Positions 1-8,401 of a stretch of 36,120 bases of DNA are shown one piece after another. Positions within the stretch are counted from its first letter, which is position 1; every line of letters begins with the position of its first letter. The notes under the pieces are model-generated. The model saw only the letters and a list, made by a program, of their open reading frames with translations. It searched no databases and had not been told where the DNA came from. Made by a program: the position numbers and the translations under genes. This stretch comes from Gemmatimonadales bacterium (GTDB lineage: Bacteria > Gemmatimonadota > Gemmatimonadetes > Gemmatimonadales > GWC2-71-9), in NCBI GenBank assembly GCA_030699545.1, contig JAUYMC010000015.1, positions 1 to 36,120 on the forward strand, given 5' to 3'.

Positions 1-1814
1 TTGTCGATCCACCAGAACTTCCCGGCGTCGCCGCGGTCGCCGTGCTCCTGCGACCGCACCACCACGACGTCCGGCCGCTGGAGACACTCCGGCACGTCGT
101 CGGGGCCGTTGAGGTAGACGCACAGCATGTCAACCTGGTCGACGAGCGAGGCGACGACGCCCGGCAGGATGTCGACGCGTCCGGGGATCGTCGCCATGCA
201 GGCGACCACCCGAGGCCATAGCCCACCGGCCCGCTCGACCACGTCGCCCGTCTCCGGCGCTACCGGGCCCGGCTTCTCGCCCGCAGCCCACGCGGCCTCA
301 CGCTCTCGGATGACCTCCCATGCCTTCCTTCGGGCAGGCGTGTGACTGCCGCACTCGGGGTCCGTCGTCAACGAGCCTGGGTGCTTGCGCTCGAAGTAGA
401 AATGCTCGGGCACGACGCGCTCACGGAAGCTCAGGGCCCGGGCGCGATAGACCGTCTCCATGTCGGCGCCGAAGCGCCACGGTTCGTGCCCTCCGATGTA
501 GCGGTCCCACAGGTCCCGGCGCCAGCACCACACGCCGGCGCCCGCGATGTCGACGTCCCGAAACGCCGACGTCTGGCCCATGAGCCTCATGTCGAGGCGG
601 CGCCAGGTGTTGACCATCCCCAGCGCCGGGTCTCGGTCGATGGCCTCGCACATCTTGCGAAGGCGGTCGGGGTGGATCGTATCATCAGCGCCGACCTGGG
701 TGAACCAGTCGCCGACCGAGTGAGCAATCGCGGTGTTGACCGCCCGGTAGCAGCCCACGTTGTCGCCGAGGCGCAGCAATCCGACAAGCGGGTGACGGCC
801 GTACCGCTCGCTGACCGCCCGCCACGTCGCGTCGCAGCCGTCGACCGCTACCACGACCTCCAACGACCAGCGAGCGGGCAGCCGGGAGGTGAGGATCGAA
901 TCGACGCACTCGGCGATCCACCGCTCCGCCCGGTAGGCGGAGATGACCACGGACACTCGCCTCGCGCTCTCGGCGGCGGCGACGGAGGCTGGCAGCCCGA
1001 CCACGCCGAACGGCCCAGAGCGTGCGGCCTGCCCCGGTTCGGGAAACGGACGGCCGGCGTTCAGGTTGCGGCCGTGCTCCAACGCGACCGTGCCGTCAAG
1101 GCGCAGGTCGTGACAGCGGTAGCCCTCGGCGCGCAGGCGGGCGGCCATCGCGCCGTCCATCCCCCGCGCCACGTCGGGCCAGCCGTCGACGGCGAGGGCG
1201 ACGCCGCGGGCGAGGCTGGTGCAGGTCCCCACAAGCTCGGCCGGTCCCTCGTAGCGTGCCTCCCGCCCGTCGGCGGTGCGCCGGAACGTCAGCACCGAGC
1301 TCGACGTCCACGGCTGCCCGGCGTCGTAGGCGGTGCAGGCCGCGGCGAGACGGCGCGGGTCCTGGAGGTCGTCGTCGCCGGCGATGAGCACCAGGTCGGC
1401 GTCGGTGTCGTGCAGCGCCGCGTTGACCTTCGCCGTGACGCTCCGCCTCGGCGCCTCGACCACGATGCAGCCCAGCTCGGCAGCGACGGCCAGTCCCGGG
1501 TCGCCCGCCTCGCCGACAACGAAGACCGTGGCGGACCAGCCCGCCGGCGCGACCCGCCCGCAGATGGTCGCCAGCGCGCCGCGCAGCAGCTCCGGCCGGT
1601 AGGTCGTCGGGACGATCCACGCGGCGCAACGCGGGCGGTCGGTGACGGGGGCCCACGCGGCGGCCGGCTGCGACGGGGCGGGGCGGTCACGCTGTCGTCC
1701 GGCCGCTGCGCTCTGGACGAGGCGGGGCGGGTCGACGGCGGCGCAGACCTTCCGGCCGTCGAAGCCCCGGGCGCGAATGCGGGCTTTCGCCTTGGTCCGC
1801 TTCATCGCGCCCAT
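1..1814 (-). CDS. Multidomain glycosyltransferase, C-terminus cut by window edge
   Basis: I translated this frame directly from the bases; 604 codons are open from the ATG at 1814 to the window edge. Three nucleotide-sugar-transferase-like segments are visible. Segment 1 (about residues 62-250) has a GDDD metal-binding motif at 146-149. Segment 2 (about 286-480) begins VSVVISAYRAERW and has GADD at 375-378, typical of family 2 GT-A enzymes. Segment 3 begins near 535 (VVACMATIPGR), continues with VYLNGPDDVP, and runs off the edge at GDAGKFWW. The N-terminus is basic (MGAMKRTKAKARIRARG). An alternative ATG lies at 1805, and no clear Shine-Dalgarno is seen. It lies downstream of the tail genes on the same strand. 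It may modify host surface glycans or glycosylate virion proteins; the acceptor cannot be told from sequence. Confidence 0.8.
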   Translation of the reverse strand, partial: MGAMKRTKAKARIRARGFDGRKVCAAVDPPRLVQSAAAGRQRDRPAPSQPAAAWAPVTDRPRCAAWIVPTTYRPELLRGALATICGRVAPAGWSATVFVVGEAGDPGLAVAAELGCIVVEAPRRSVTAKVNAALHDTDADLVLIAGDDDLQDPRRLAAACTAYDAGQPWTSSSVLTFRRTADGREARYEGPAELVGTCTSLARGVALAVDGWPDVARGMDGAMAARLRAEGYRCHDLRLDGTVALEHGRNLNAGRPFPEPGQAARSGPFGVVGLPASVAAAESARRVSVVISAYRAERWIAECVDSILTSRLPARWSLEVVVAVDGCDATWRAVSERYGRHPLVGLLRLGDNVGCYRAVNTAIAHSVGDWFTQVGADDTIHPDRLRKMCEAIDRDPALGMVNTWRRLDMRLMGQTSAFRDVDIAGAGVWCWRRDLWDRYIGGHEPWRFGADMETVYRARALSFRERVVPEHFYFERKHPGSLTTDPECGSHTPARRKAWEVIREREAAWAAGEKPGPVAPETGDVVERAGGLWPRVVACMATIPGRVDILPGVVASLVDQVDMLCVYLNGPDDVPECLQRPDVVVVRSQEHGDRGDAGKFWWID

Positions 1815-1906
1815 GGTGGCACGTCTTGGCACACATTGTCACGCTGAACACCCGCGCAGTTGCGGCGGGCGCCTCGCGTGCGCATCATCTCCGCAGGAGG
1901 TGGGCG

Positions 1907-2410
1907 ATGCGGAACGTGCTGTTGATCGGGGTGCTGCTGGCCGGGTGCGGGGACGAGGGCGAGGCGGACGGGTGCGTCCCCGTCGAAGGCGGCGCCCCGT
2001 GCTGCGATCAGTCATTCGACGTCTCGCCCGGCGACTGCCCGGAGGGAACGACGTTCGAGGAAGCGTGCATGATGACCCGAAGCGGCCAGACGACTCGTGC
2101 CCCGTGCGACGCCCCGGGCGCGATCAGCGCCTCGCGCGCGTGCATCGGTGACGACAGGAAGCCCCACGGCCCCGGCGTCAGCTACCACCCGAACGGCAAG
2201 GTCTCGGCCTTCTGGCGCAGCGATGAATGGCAGGTCAGTTGCCACGACAACGGGCTGATGATGCTGCGCCAGCGCGCCGTCGCCGTAAGCGTCTTCGAGC
2301 GCAACGGGTGCTTCGAGGCGTGCTACGACGTCCAGGGCGCCGCCGTCGCCTGCCACCCGGGCCAACCCTACTGCCCCGACTTCGGCCCGCCCGAGACCCC
2401 CGCCCCCTAG
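1907..2410 (+). CDS. Cysteine-rich lipoprotein (moron candidate)
   Basis: This 167-residue protein is on the strand opposite to its neighbours. The ATG at 1907 follows a strong AGGAGG Shine-Dalgarno, which decides the start over an upstream in-frame ATG at 1826. Residues 1-15 form a lipoprotein signal with lipobox LLAGC, so Cys15 would be lipidated and the protein anchored outside the cytoplasm. The mature part is rich in Cys, Asp and Gly. It contains a MORN/YwqK-like stretch (GPGVSYHPNGKVSAFW, then a second weaker CHDNG segment). It diverges from the glycosyltransferase gene (92-bp gap, probably its promoter) and converges on the tail gene at 2407, the two stop codons sharing CTAG. It is probably an independently expressed lysogenic-conversion or superinfection-type gene. 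That role is inference. Confidence 0.82.
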   Translation: MRNVLLIGVLLAGCGDEGEADGCVPVEGGAPCCDQSFDVSPGDCPEGTTFEEACMMTRSGQTTRAPCDAPGAISASRACIGDDRKPHGPGVSYHPNGKVSAFWRSDEWQVSCHDNGLMMLRQRAVAVSVFERNGCFEACYDVQGAAVACHPGQPYCPDFGPPETPAP

Positions 2411-5400
2411 TCGATGTCGTAGGCCGGATCCGCGGCCGCGCCCAACGTCCCCGCTGCATCGGCCCCGTACGCGAACGCCTGATGCGCCGACGACGCCACG
2501 TCGTAGGCCCGCGGTCGGATGGTGTCGCCGATGGACAGGCCATGCGGCGCAGCGAACGTCACCACGTTCCCGACGATGGACGTGATCGTCGTCTGGACGC
2601 GGGCCGCGAAGTTGCCGACCGGGATGCACGCCACCGCGTCGTTGACCGCGAAGTGTTGAACATCGGTCTGCACGGCGCCGGTGATCGGGTGCCGGTTGCG
2701 CGTGTAGTAGTTGGCCTCGACGATGACCACGTTCGGCGAGGTCGATACGGCCACGCGCAGCGCCGGCGCCCACCCGCTCCCGTTGATGCCGTAGGTGGTC
2801 GCGTGGATCTCGGAGATGCCCTCGCGCCAGTCGTGCGTCACCAGCAGGACGCGGGCGGGCGCATTGGTGATGCCGCGGCGCCCCGCCGCGTCCACCGCGT
2901 CGGTGGCGCTCAAGAGCACGACGCAGCCGGGGTCGATGAGGAGTGCATCGCCCGTCCAGATCCGCCCCTTCCATAGCCGCCTCGGTTGGCCGAACTGGAT
3001 CCGCAGTTGCTCGAAGGCGGGGGCCAGGACGCGGCGCGCGGCCTCCGGACTATCGGCGGGGACGTGTAGGCCGCGCAGCGCCAGCTCAAGCTCTCGACTC
3101 TCGCCCGTCTCGCCGATGCTGTCCCGGTCGTTGAAGGCGACCTTGAGCCCAGGGTCACCCGTGGCCGGGTCGTGATTCATCTCGAAGACGTAGCGGTTGA
3201 AGACGCGCTCATCCGTCCCGCTGGCCACGATGCCCGACCAATCGCCGGCCCCGATGGACGTCACCGCGTCGCGGGCGTTGTCGAGCCCCGTCGACACGAA
3301 CGCGATCCGTCGCGTCCCCGTCGTCGGATCGACGCGGGATGCGAGCACGCCACCAAGCACGCGAGCCATGGGCCCCAGGACGTCCTCGCCCGTGTCGCCG
3401 GCCCGGACGTCCAGCGACCACTTCGTCAGCTCCACGGGGATGGGGAAGTCCCAGAACGACCCAAGATCGACGTCGTCGTCGGTGAGGTTGAAGCCGAACG
3501 GCAGCACGTCGTAAGCGGCGTGGTTCGTCAACGTGCCCTGCCCCGAGTAGAGCAGCCGGAGCATGATGCGCCGCGGGTCCTCCTCACGGAACTCCACGAT
3601 CGGCGTGAACGTCGCTCGCTTCTCACCAGGCCAGTCGCCCATTGACGGGGCCAACTCGCGGTCGGCCCGCGCCACCTCGTAGCGGTAGCCCACCAACGTG
3701 GGCCCGGCGAACTCCTGTGCGCTGGAGACGACGCGGAATGATCCGCGCTTCTCCTCGCCCCCCTCGTACCAGACAGCTTCGAGCCGTTGCGGTACTGCGG
3801 TCAGGTCGAGCACGTCGGCCGAAAGGAGGATGTAGGTCTCGCCGGTCTGGTAGAACGTATCGGCGATGCCGCGGATCTCGTACCTATCCCACTCGCCACG
3901 GTCTCGCCGTTTGGTGACCCACTCGGTCCTTGTCCACTCGCCTTCGGCGTCCTCTTGATGCGAGCGGCCGCTGATGTCAGACGGCCGGGCGTCGTAGCGT
4001 CGCTCATCGTCCGGACGGGCGAAGTCGAGCGGATACCACAAGCGACGGTCGCCCCATACGTACATCCCCGGCCCACTCCCCGCGGAGAACCGCAGATCCA
4101 CGGGGGCCGGATAGTCCGTGTTCAGTCGGGCCATGAGAGCGGGCCGCGGCGTCGCCCCGTCGGCCACGATCTTGACGTCGGCCCACTGGCCCGCCGTCCC
4201 GAGATACGTTCCCGGCGTCCACCCGGTCGCGGCGTTGATGGCTTGGATCGCACCGTTCGGCCAGTCGACGAGAGACACGGCGCCCGCCGGTACCACGTCG
4301 GCCTGGATCGACTCTCGCAGGTCGGGATTCGATAGACCGTCGTTGTCGAGAACGCCCGGCGCGGCCAGCGGCGGGTTGATGAGGATCTGCGACGGCGGAC
4401 CGATGACGGTCCCGGTGATCTCGTAGGGCTCAGCGTGGCCATCGACGTCGATCAGGCCCTTGCGCGGATGACCGGCGGGCAAGGCGCCGCCGGAGTCGAA
4501 GACGCCCTCCACGCGGGCGCGAATGGACCCTTGGACGTTGATGAATGGATTGCCGGCGCCCGTGGCCAGCGCCCCAACGATGGACGTCGCGAAGACGCGG
4601 CCCGCCGGGTACTCCTGAACGTGCTCGACCGTCAGCGCGCTTTCTCCGTCGAAGACGTGGTAGCCCTGCGCCAGCTCGGCGACGGCATCTGCTCCGTTCT
4701 GGACGTCGCCCCCGAACGTCCCCGTCAGCAGCGCCCGCCATGGTTGGATGTAGAGGGTCACGGATAGGCCATCGTCGGCCAGTTGTGGCGACAAGCCGAT
4801 GAAGCCGCGCACGACGTCCACCGCATCGCTCAGGCCGCCCGAGTCGCGTTCGTTGGCGACCCGCAGCGTCGCCGGCCGGGTGCGCCAGTGGACCACCTCG
4901 CCGGTGACGTGCGGCTGCCAGCCCTGCTCAGCGTTGACCTTGTGGGCGTGGTGGCGAGTCCCCGCAGCGGCACGACTGACGTAGTTGAAGCGGTAGGGGT
5001 CTCCGAAGGCCCCGGTCCCGGCCGCGCCGTCTACCCAGAACGCCTCACGACCGATGTGGATCAGGCGCGGGAAGCCCCACCCCGAGACGTCTCGGTCCAC
5101 CTCGATGACCCCGCCGGGAATGACCGCGGAATGCGGGATGGACGTGATCAGCAGGGCGTCCAGCGTCGCGCCGCGGTTGCCGACGCGCATCAGTTGCGTC
5201 AGCGGGTCGGAGGCGTCGGTCAGGTCACCGCGGCTCGCCAGCGTCACCGTCACGCCCGAGTCGGACATGAAGCCCAACGACGGATCAAGCTCGGCCGTCT
5301 GTGCGGAGACTTCGGTGATGGCCTCGCGGTCGGTGTAGATGATCGCCGTTCCGGGTACGAGCGGCGTCGGCCAGTCGGTGCGCCGCGGGTCGCCTACCGA

Positions 5401-5481
5401 GTAGTACCGGACGCTCAGCCCGCCGACGGTGAGCAGGAACCGCCAGGCCGTCAGCCCGTCGGTGACCTCGCGCCACGTCAC
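2407..5481 (-). CDS. Large distal tail protein (probable tail tip/host-interaction)
   Basis: The product is 1024 residues. I chose the GTG at 5481 because it overlaps the preceding stop as GTGA, suggesting translational coupling; an ATG ten codons upstream is possible. The sequence is rich in beta-prone stretches, Gly, Asp and aromatics, without signal peptide or membrane segments. It is the last and largest gene of the tail operon, the position of tip, baseplate hub or receptor-binding proteins in siphophages. I recognise no enzymatic motif. Role is inferred from size and order only. The 3' end overlaps the plus-strand lipoprotein gene by 3 bases at a shared CTAG. Confidence 0.75.
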   Translation of the reverse strand: MTWREVTDGLTAWRFLLTVGGLSVRYYSVGDPRRTDWPTPLVPGTAIIYTDREAITEVSAQTAELDPSLGFMSDSGVTVTLASRGDLTDASDPLTQLMRVGNRGATLDALLITSIPHSAVIPGGVIEVDRDVSGWGFPRLIHIGREAFWVDGAAGTGAFGDPYRFNYVSRAAAGTRHHAHKVNAEQGWQPHVTGEVVHWRTRPATLRVANERDSGGLSDAVDVVRGFIGLSPQLADDGLSVTLYIQPWRALLTGTFGGDVQNGADAVAELAQGYHVFDGESALTVEHVQEYPAGRVFATSIVGALATGAGNPFINVQGSIRARVEGVFDSGGALPAGHPRKGLIDVDGHAEPYEITGTVIGPPSQILINPPLAAPGVLDNDGLSNPDLRESIQADVVPAGAVSLVDWPNGAIQAINAATGWTPGTYLGTAGQWADVKIVADGATPRPALMARLNTDYPAPVDLRFSAGSGPGMYVWGDRRLWYPLDFARPDDERRYDARPSDISGRSHQEDAEGEWTRTEWVTKRRDRGEWDRYEIRGIADTFYQTGETYILLSADVLDLTAVPQRLEAVWYEGGEEKRGSFRVVSSAQEFAGPTLVGYRYEVARADRELAPSMGDWPGEKRATFTPIVEFREEDPRRIMLRLLYSGQGTLTNHAAYDVLPFGFNLTDDDVDLGSFWDFPIPVELTKWSLDVRAGDTGEDVLGPMARVLGGVLASRVDPTTGTRRIAFVSTGLDNARDAVTSIGAGDWSGIVASGTDERVFNRYVFEMNHDPATGDPGLKVAFNDRDSIGETGESRELELALRGLHVPADSPEAARRVLAPAFEQLRIQFGQPRRLWKGRIWTGDALLIDPGCVVLLSATDAVDAAGRRGITNAPARVLLVTHDWREGISEIHATTYGINGSGWAPALRVAVSTSPNVVIVEANYYTRNRHPITGAVQTDVQHFAVNDAVACIPVGNFAARVQTTITSIVGNVVTFAAPHGLSIGDTIRPRAYDVASSAHQAFAYGADAAGTLGAAADPAYDID

Positions 5482-6080
5482 AGCGCCGTCTCCTGGACCG
5501 GCCACTCCCACGCGGTCGCGGACCAGACGCGGACGTTCGCGCAGTCGAAGCGCAGGACCACCTCGGTCCCTGCCGCGGCGCTGCCCGTCTCCAGCAGTCG
5601 CGGCCGCGGGGCCGGCGCCTGGATGATCGGAGGCGTGTACGCCGTGAGGAACGGGAACTCGTCGAAACGAAAGCCGGCGATGAACATCTTGACGCGATCG
5701 GTCTCAAGCGAACTGTCGTCCGTGGTGAACGTTACCGTGTCGTGGACCGGCGCCCCGGTGGGGTCTTCGAGGATGACGTCGACGGTGTTCGCCCCGCTGG
5801 TCATGGGGTGGGCCTGGTAGTCGAAGACCACGAACAGCCGCTCGCAGGCGTCGCGCAGCCGGAAGCGCATTCGCACCGTCTCGGTCGCGAAAGGCTGCAC
5901 ATCGAAGAAGCTCGCGACGCCGGGAGGGCGCGTCCACATGCACGTCGCGATGGCCCTGTAACGCCAGCCGATGAGGTGGGCGTAGCAACTCGCCAGCGTG
6001 CCGAGCGACCGGAGCTTGGCGCCGGTGTGCGTCACCTCCTCGTTCGGGGCCGCCGGGACGCGGAAGTCAATGAGCGCCAT
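5478..6080 (-). CDS. Minor tail protein, unknown fold
   Basis: The product is 200 residues, starting at the ATG at 6080 that overlaps the preceding stop by one base (TGATG). A much longer upstream open frame exists, but there it only mirrors the preceding gene in another frame. The body reads like a beta-sandwich: alternating hydrophobic strands such as VRMRFRLRD, LFVVFDY and VDVILEDPTG. No catalytic motif is seen. It sits between two other distal tail genes and is coupled to both by overlaps, so a structural role at the tail end is likely, but the family is not recognised. Confidence 0.72.
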   Translation of the reverse strand: MALIDFRVPAAPNEEVTHTGAKLRSLGTLASCYAHLIGWRYRAIATCMWTRPPGVASFFDVQPFATETVRMRFRLRDACERLFVVFDYQAHPMTSGANTVDVILEDPTGAPVHDTVTFTTDDSSLETDRVKMFIAGFRFDEFPFLTAYTPPIIQAPAPRPRLLETGSAAAGTEVVLRFDCANVRVWSATAWEWPVQETAL

Positions 6081-7153
6081 CAGCGACCCCAGACCGAGAC
6101 GGAGTGGATAGCGGGCCCGGCGTTGCCGCCGTTCTGGGGGTGCCGGTCGGTGAAGTCGCCGACGCCGGCACGATCGCGGGTGCCGGGCCAGATGGCGATC
6201 TGAGCCATCGGGTGCCGCGCGCCTGCAAGCTCGGACTCCTCGCGGAGCCGGATCGTCGCCGTGTACCACGTCGGGACGGCCGGACCGTTGGCCACGTCCA
6301 GCGCCGTCATCACGAACGGGCCCTGCGGGTGGCCGACGAGATGCCCCGGCCCGCCGTGGTGGATGTTGATCTGCGTGGCAAACACCGGATCGGGCGTGGC
6401 GCGGACGTGGACCGTGAGGACCATGCTGTCGTCCTCGCGCGTGCCGTAGTGGACGGGCACCCACACCCGATGGATGACCTCGTCCATGTCCGGCTGGATG
6501 GTGGACGGCCCGTTGATTCCGCTCCAGTTGTAGTAGACGCGCGGCAGGTCGAGGAACAGGTCGTAGTTGTCGATCAGGCGGCGCCCGACGTCGGCGGCGA
6601 CGGCGGAGTCGGCGTCAAGCTCCAGCGTGTCGAGCGGGCAGACGCCGTCCGACAGGCCGGCGGCGAGCACGCCTGCGAGCGGCTCGTACTCGACCTCGAC
6701 GCTGTGGACCGTGGTGGCCGAGACGCCGTCGCCCACGACGTGCATCCCGATCTCCTCGTAGCCCGCCGCCGGAGCGATGGGGCAGTTGCCGGAGTACCAC
6801 GCGGGCGCGCCGGGCGGAACCGCGAGGTCGACGAGGCCGGCGCCGGTCTGGAAGCGGACGGTCCCGTTGCCCGCGCCGCCGGCGAACTCGGCGTAGGCGT
6901 GGCACCGGACCGCCGTCCACACCGCCGCCAACTCAGGGAAGCGCCAGACGCAGTGCGCCGCGGCCAGAACGGCGGGCTCGGCCAGTAGCGATTCGGCGAA
7001 GCCCTGCGTCACCACGTTCTGAGCGTGGCCCCAGGCGCGACACCCGTTGGACGACAGTCCCAGGGTGGTCACGTCGCTGGCGAGCAAGTCGCGGCCGATG
7101 GCGAAGGCGGGCGCGTTCGGGATGATAACCGGCGCGGGGACGGTGCGGGCCAT
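6080..7153 (-). CDS. Minor tail protein, beta-rich
   Basis: The product is 357 residues from the ATG at 7153, immediately after the TAG stop of the preceding gene (TAGATG). It contains long beta-prone stretches (VWVPVHYGTREDDSMVLTV, TWYTATIRLREE) and has two similar-looking halves, suggesting two sandwich domains. Tryptophan-, His- and Gly-rich loops (INIHHGGPGHLVGHPQGP) could be exposed. There is no signal peptide, transmembrane segment or known enzyme motif. By position it is a distal tail or adhesin-type component; this is inference from gene order. Confidence 0.72.
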   Translation of the reverse strand: MARTVPAPVIIPNAPAFAIGRDLLASDVTTLGLSSNGCRAWGHAQNVVTQGFAESLLAEPAVLAAAHCVWRFPELAAVWTAVRCHAYAEFAGGAGNGTVRFQTGAGLVDLAVPPGAPAWYSGNCPIAPAAGYEEIGMHVVGDGVSATTVHSVEVEYEPLAGVLAAGLSDGVCPLDTLELDADSAVAADVGRRLIDNYDLFLDLPRVYYNWSGINGPSTIQPDMDEVIHRVWVPVHYGTREDDSMVLTVHVRATPDPVFATQINIHHGGPGHLVGHPQGPFVMTALDVANGPAVPTWYTATIRLREESELAGARHPMAQIAIWPGTRDRAGVGDFTDRHPQNGGNAGPAIHSVSVWGR

Positions 7154-8398
7154 CTACCGCGCCCCGCTCAGGTTCATCGTGATCAGCGCCCGCGTCCGGT
7201 ACGGGGCCGAGCTCCACTGCACGACGCTGTTGGCCTGGTCGTCGCCGGAGCGGTAGGCGTCGAGCCGGCCCTGGTAGCCGTTGCGCTCCGAGGTGTAGAG
7301 CAGATCGTAACCCGGCTGGTCAGCCGTCACCTGGTGGCTCATGAGCGCCCGCCGCGGATCGCCCCAGTGCTGGTAGAGCGTGACGGGCGCCCCGGGCCAG
7401 ACGTAGCGGAGCACCTGGTCGAACCAGTGCCGGTGCAGATCGGTGGCGTCGGCAGATCCGGTGAGCCGGAACCCGAGTTGCCACTGCGGGACGAAGGCGA
7501 CGCGGTTCGAGACGTAGGCGCCCGACGTGAGCCGCGCCGCCACGCTGTCGTCGATGACGCCCGGGTTCATGAACTCCAGCCCGGCCGGCGCGACGTGCAG
7601 GCCCGGCAGCGGGTGCGTGGCGGTCAGCACCTCGGTCGCGCCGATCGCGCCGATCGCCTCGTCGCCTGCGAACCCGAGGCGGTCGCGGAACGACGCGCTA
7701 TCCCAGGTGACGGTTGCGATGAGGCCAGTCGGCCACGCCATGTATGCGTGGCCGTTGTCGTCGATCCCGAGGCGCAGCGTGTAGGCGCCGCCGATGGCCT
7801 CCTGGATCAGCCGCTCCAAGTTGCCGGGCGGGTTCAGCGCGTCGGCGTCCCCCTCGTTCTGGTTGCGGACGAAGGTGACCACCGACTGCGCCCGACTGAC
7901 GTAGATCGGATAGTTGGCGCCCGCGCCCGCCGGGTTGACCACGAGACCGATGTTCGTGATGTTCCCGCGCGTCCACTCCGCGGACGCGGTGTGGCGGAAG
8001 GGGGCGCCGCCGCCGACGTTGCCCGTACCGCCCGCCGGGAACCCAAGGAAGGCGTTCCCGGCGGCCGCGTCCAGGGCGAAGTCCTCGAGGCTCGACTCCA
8101 ACCAGACCCGGTCGTCGTCGTCGATGCCAGCGGTGAAGACCGTCGCGGCTCCGGTCCAACCGTTCTGCGCCAGGAGCGCCAGCGTCTGGCCTGAGATGCC
8201 GCCGCCGCCGAAGTCATCGTCTCGGCTACCGCGCCCGTTCAGGAACTCCATCGCGTCCCCGAACACGCCCTCGCCGGTACCGTACGCAGGCAGCGTGACG
8301 GGGGTCGCCGCGACGGTCACCACCTGCACGCCCGACCACGGGCGGGCGTCGAAGCGCGACGCCAAGCAGATCGGAGGATGCGGGTTTAGTGACGGCAT
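7154..8398 (-). CDS. Tail protein directly downstream of the tape measure
   Basis: The product is 414 residues with ATG at 8398 and stop at 7154, three bases after the tape-measure stop. In siphophages this slot usually holds the distal tail protein that joins the tube to the tip. The C-terminal third (GFRLTGSADATDLHRHWFD, then VTLYQHWGDPRRALMSH, ending in YRTRALITMNLSG) looks like a compact beta domain. A Gly-rich loop (DFGGGGISG) lies near residue 63. No Shine-Dalgarno is obvious, so translation may depend on termination of the tape-measure gene. Exact role not recognised. Confidence 0.72.
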   Translation of the reverse strand: MPSLNPHPPICLASRFDARPWSGVQVVTVAATPVTLPAYGTGEGVFGDAMEFLNGRGSRDDDFGGGGISGQTLALLAQNGWTGAATVFTAGIDDDDRVWLESSLEDFALDAAAGNAFLGFPAGGTGNVGGGAPFRHTASAEWTRGNITNIGLVVNPAGAGANYPIYVSRAQSVVTFVRNQNEGDADALNPPGNLERLIQEAIGGAYTLRLGIDDNGHAYMAWPTGLIATVTWDSASFRDRLGFAGDEAIGAIGATEVLTATHPLPGLHVAPAGLEFMNPGVIDDSVAARLTSGAYVSNRVAFVPQWQLGFRLTGSADATDLHRHWFDQVLRYVWPGAPVTLYQHWGDPRRALMSHQVTADQPGYDLLYTSERNGYQGRLDAYRSGDDQANSVVQWSSAPYRTRALITMNLSGAR

Positions 8399-8401
8399 GG
8401 C

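Noticed and set aside
342-1847. A 501-codon plus-strand open frame across the left edge
   Set aside because: It mirrors the glycosyltransferase gene on the other strand. The product is Arg/Asp/Gly/Val-rich without motifs, as expected from high-GC antisense frames. Several similar long frames (for example 11099-12580, 16211-17809, 21589-23166) were rejected for the same reason.
1818-1850. Sigma54-like TTGGCAC motif upstream of the lipoprotein
   Set aside because: A -24-like half is present, but the -12 GC at the required spacing is absent. No promoter is claimed.
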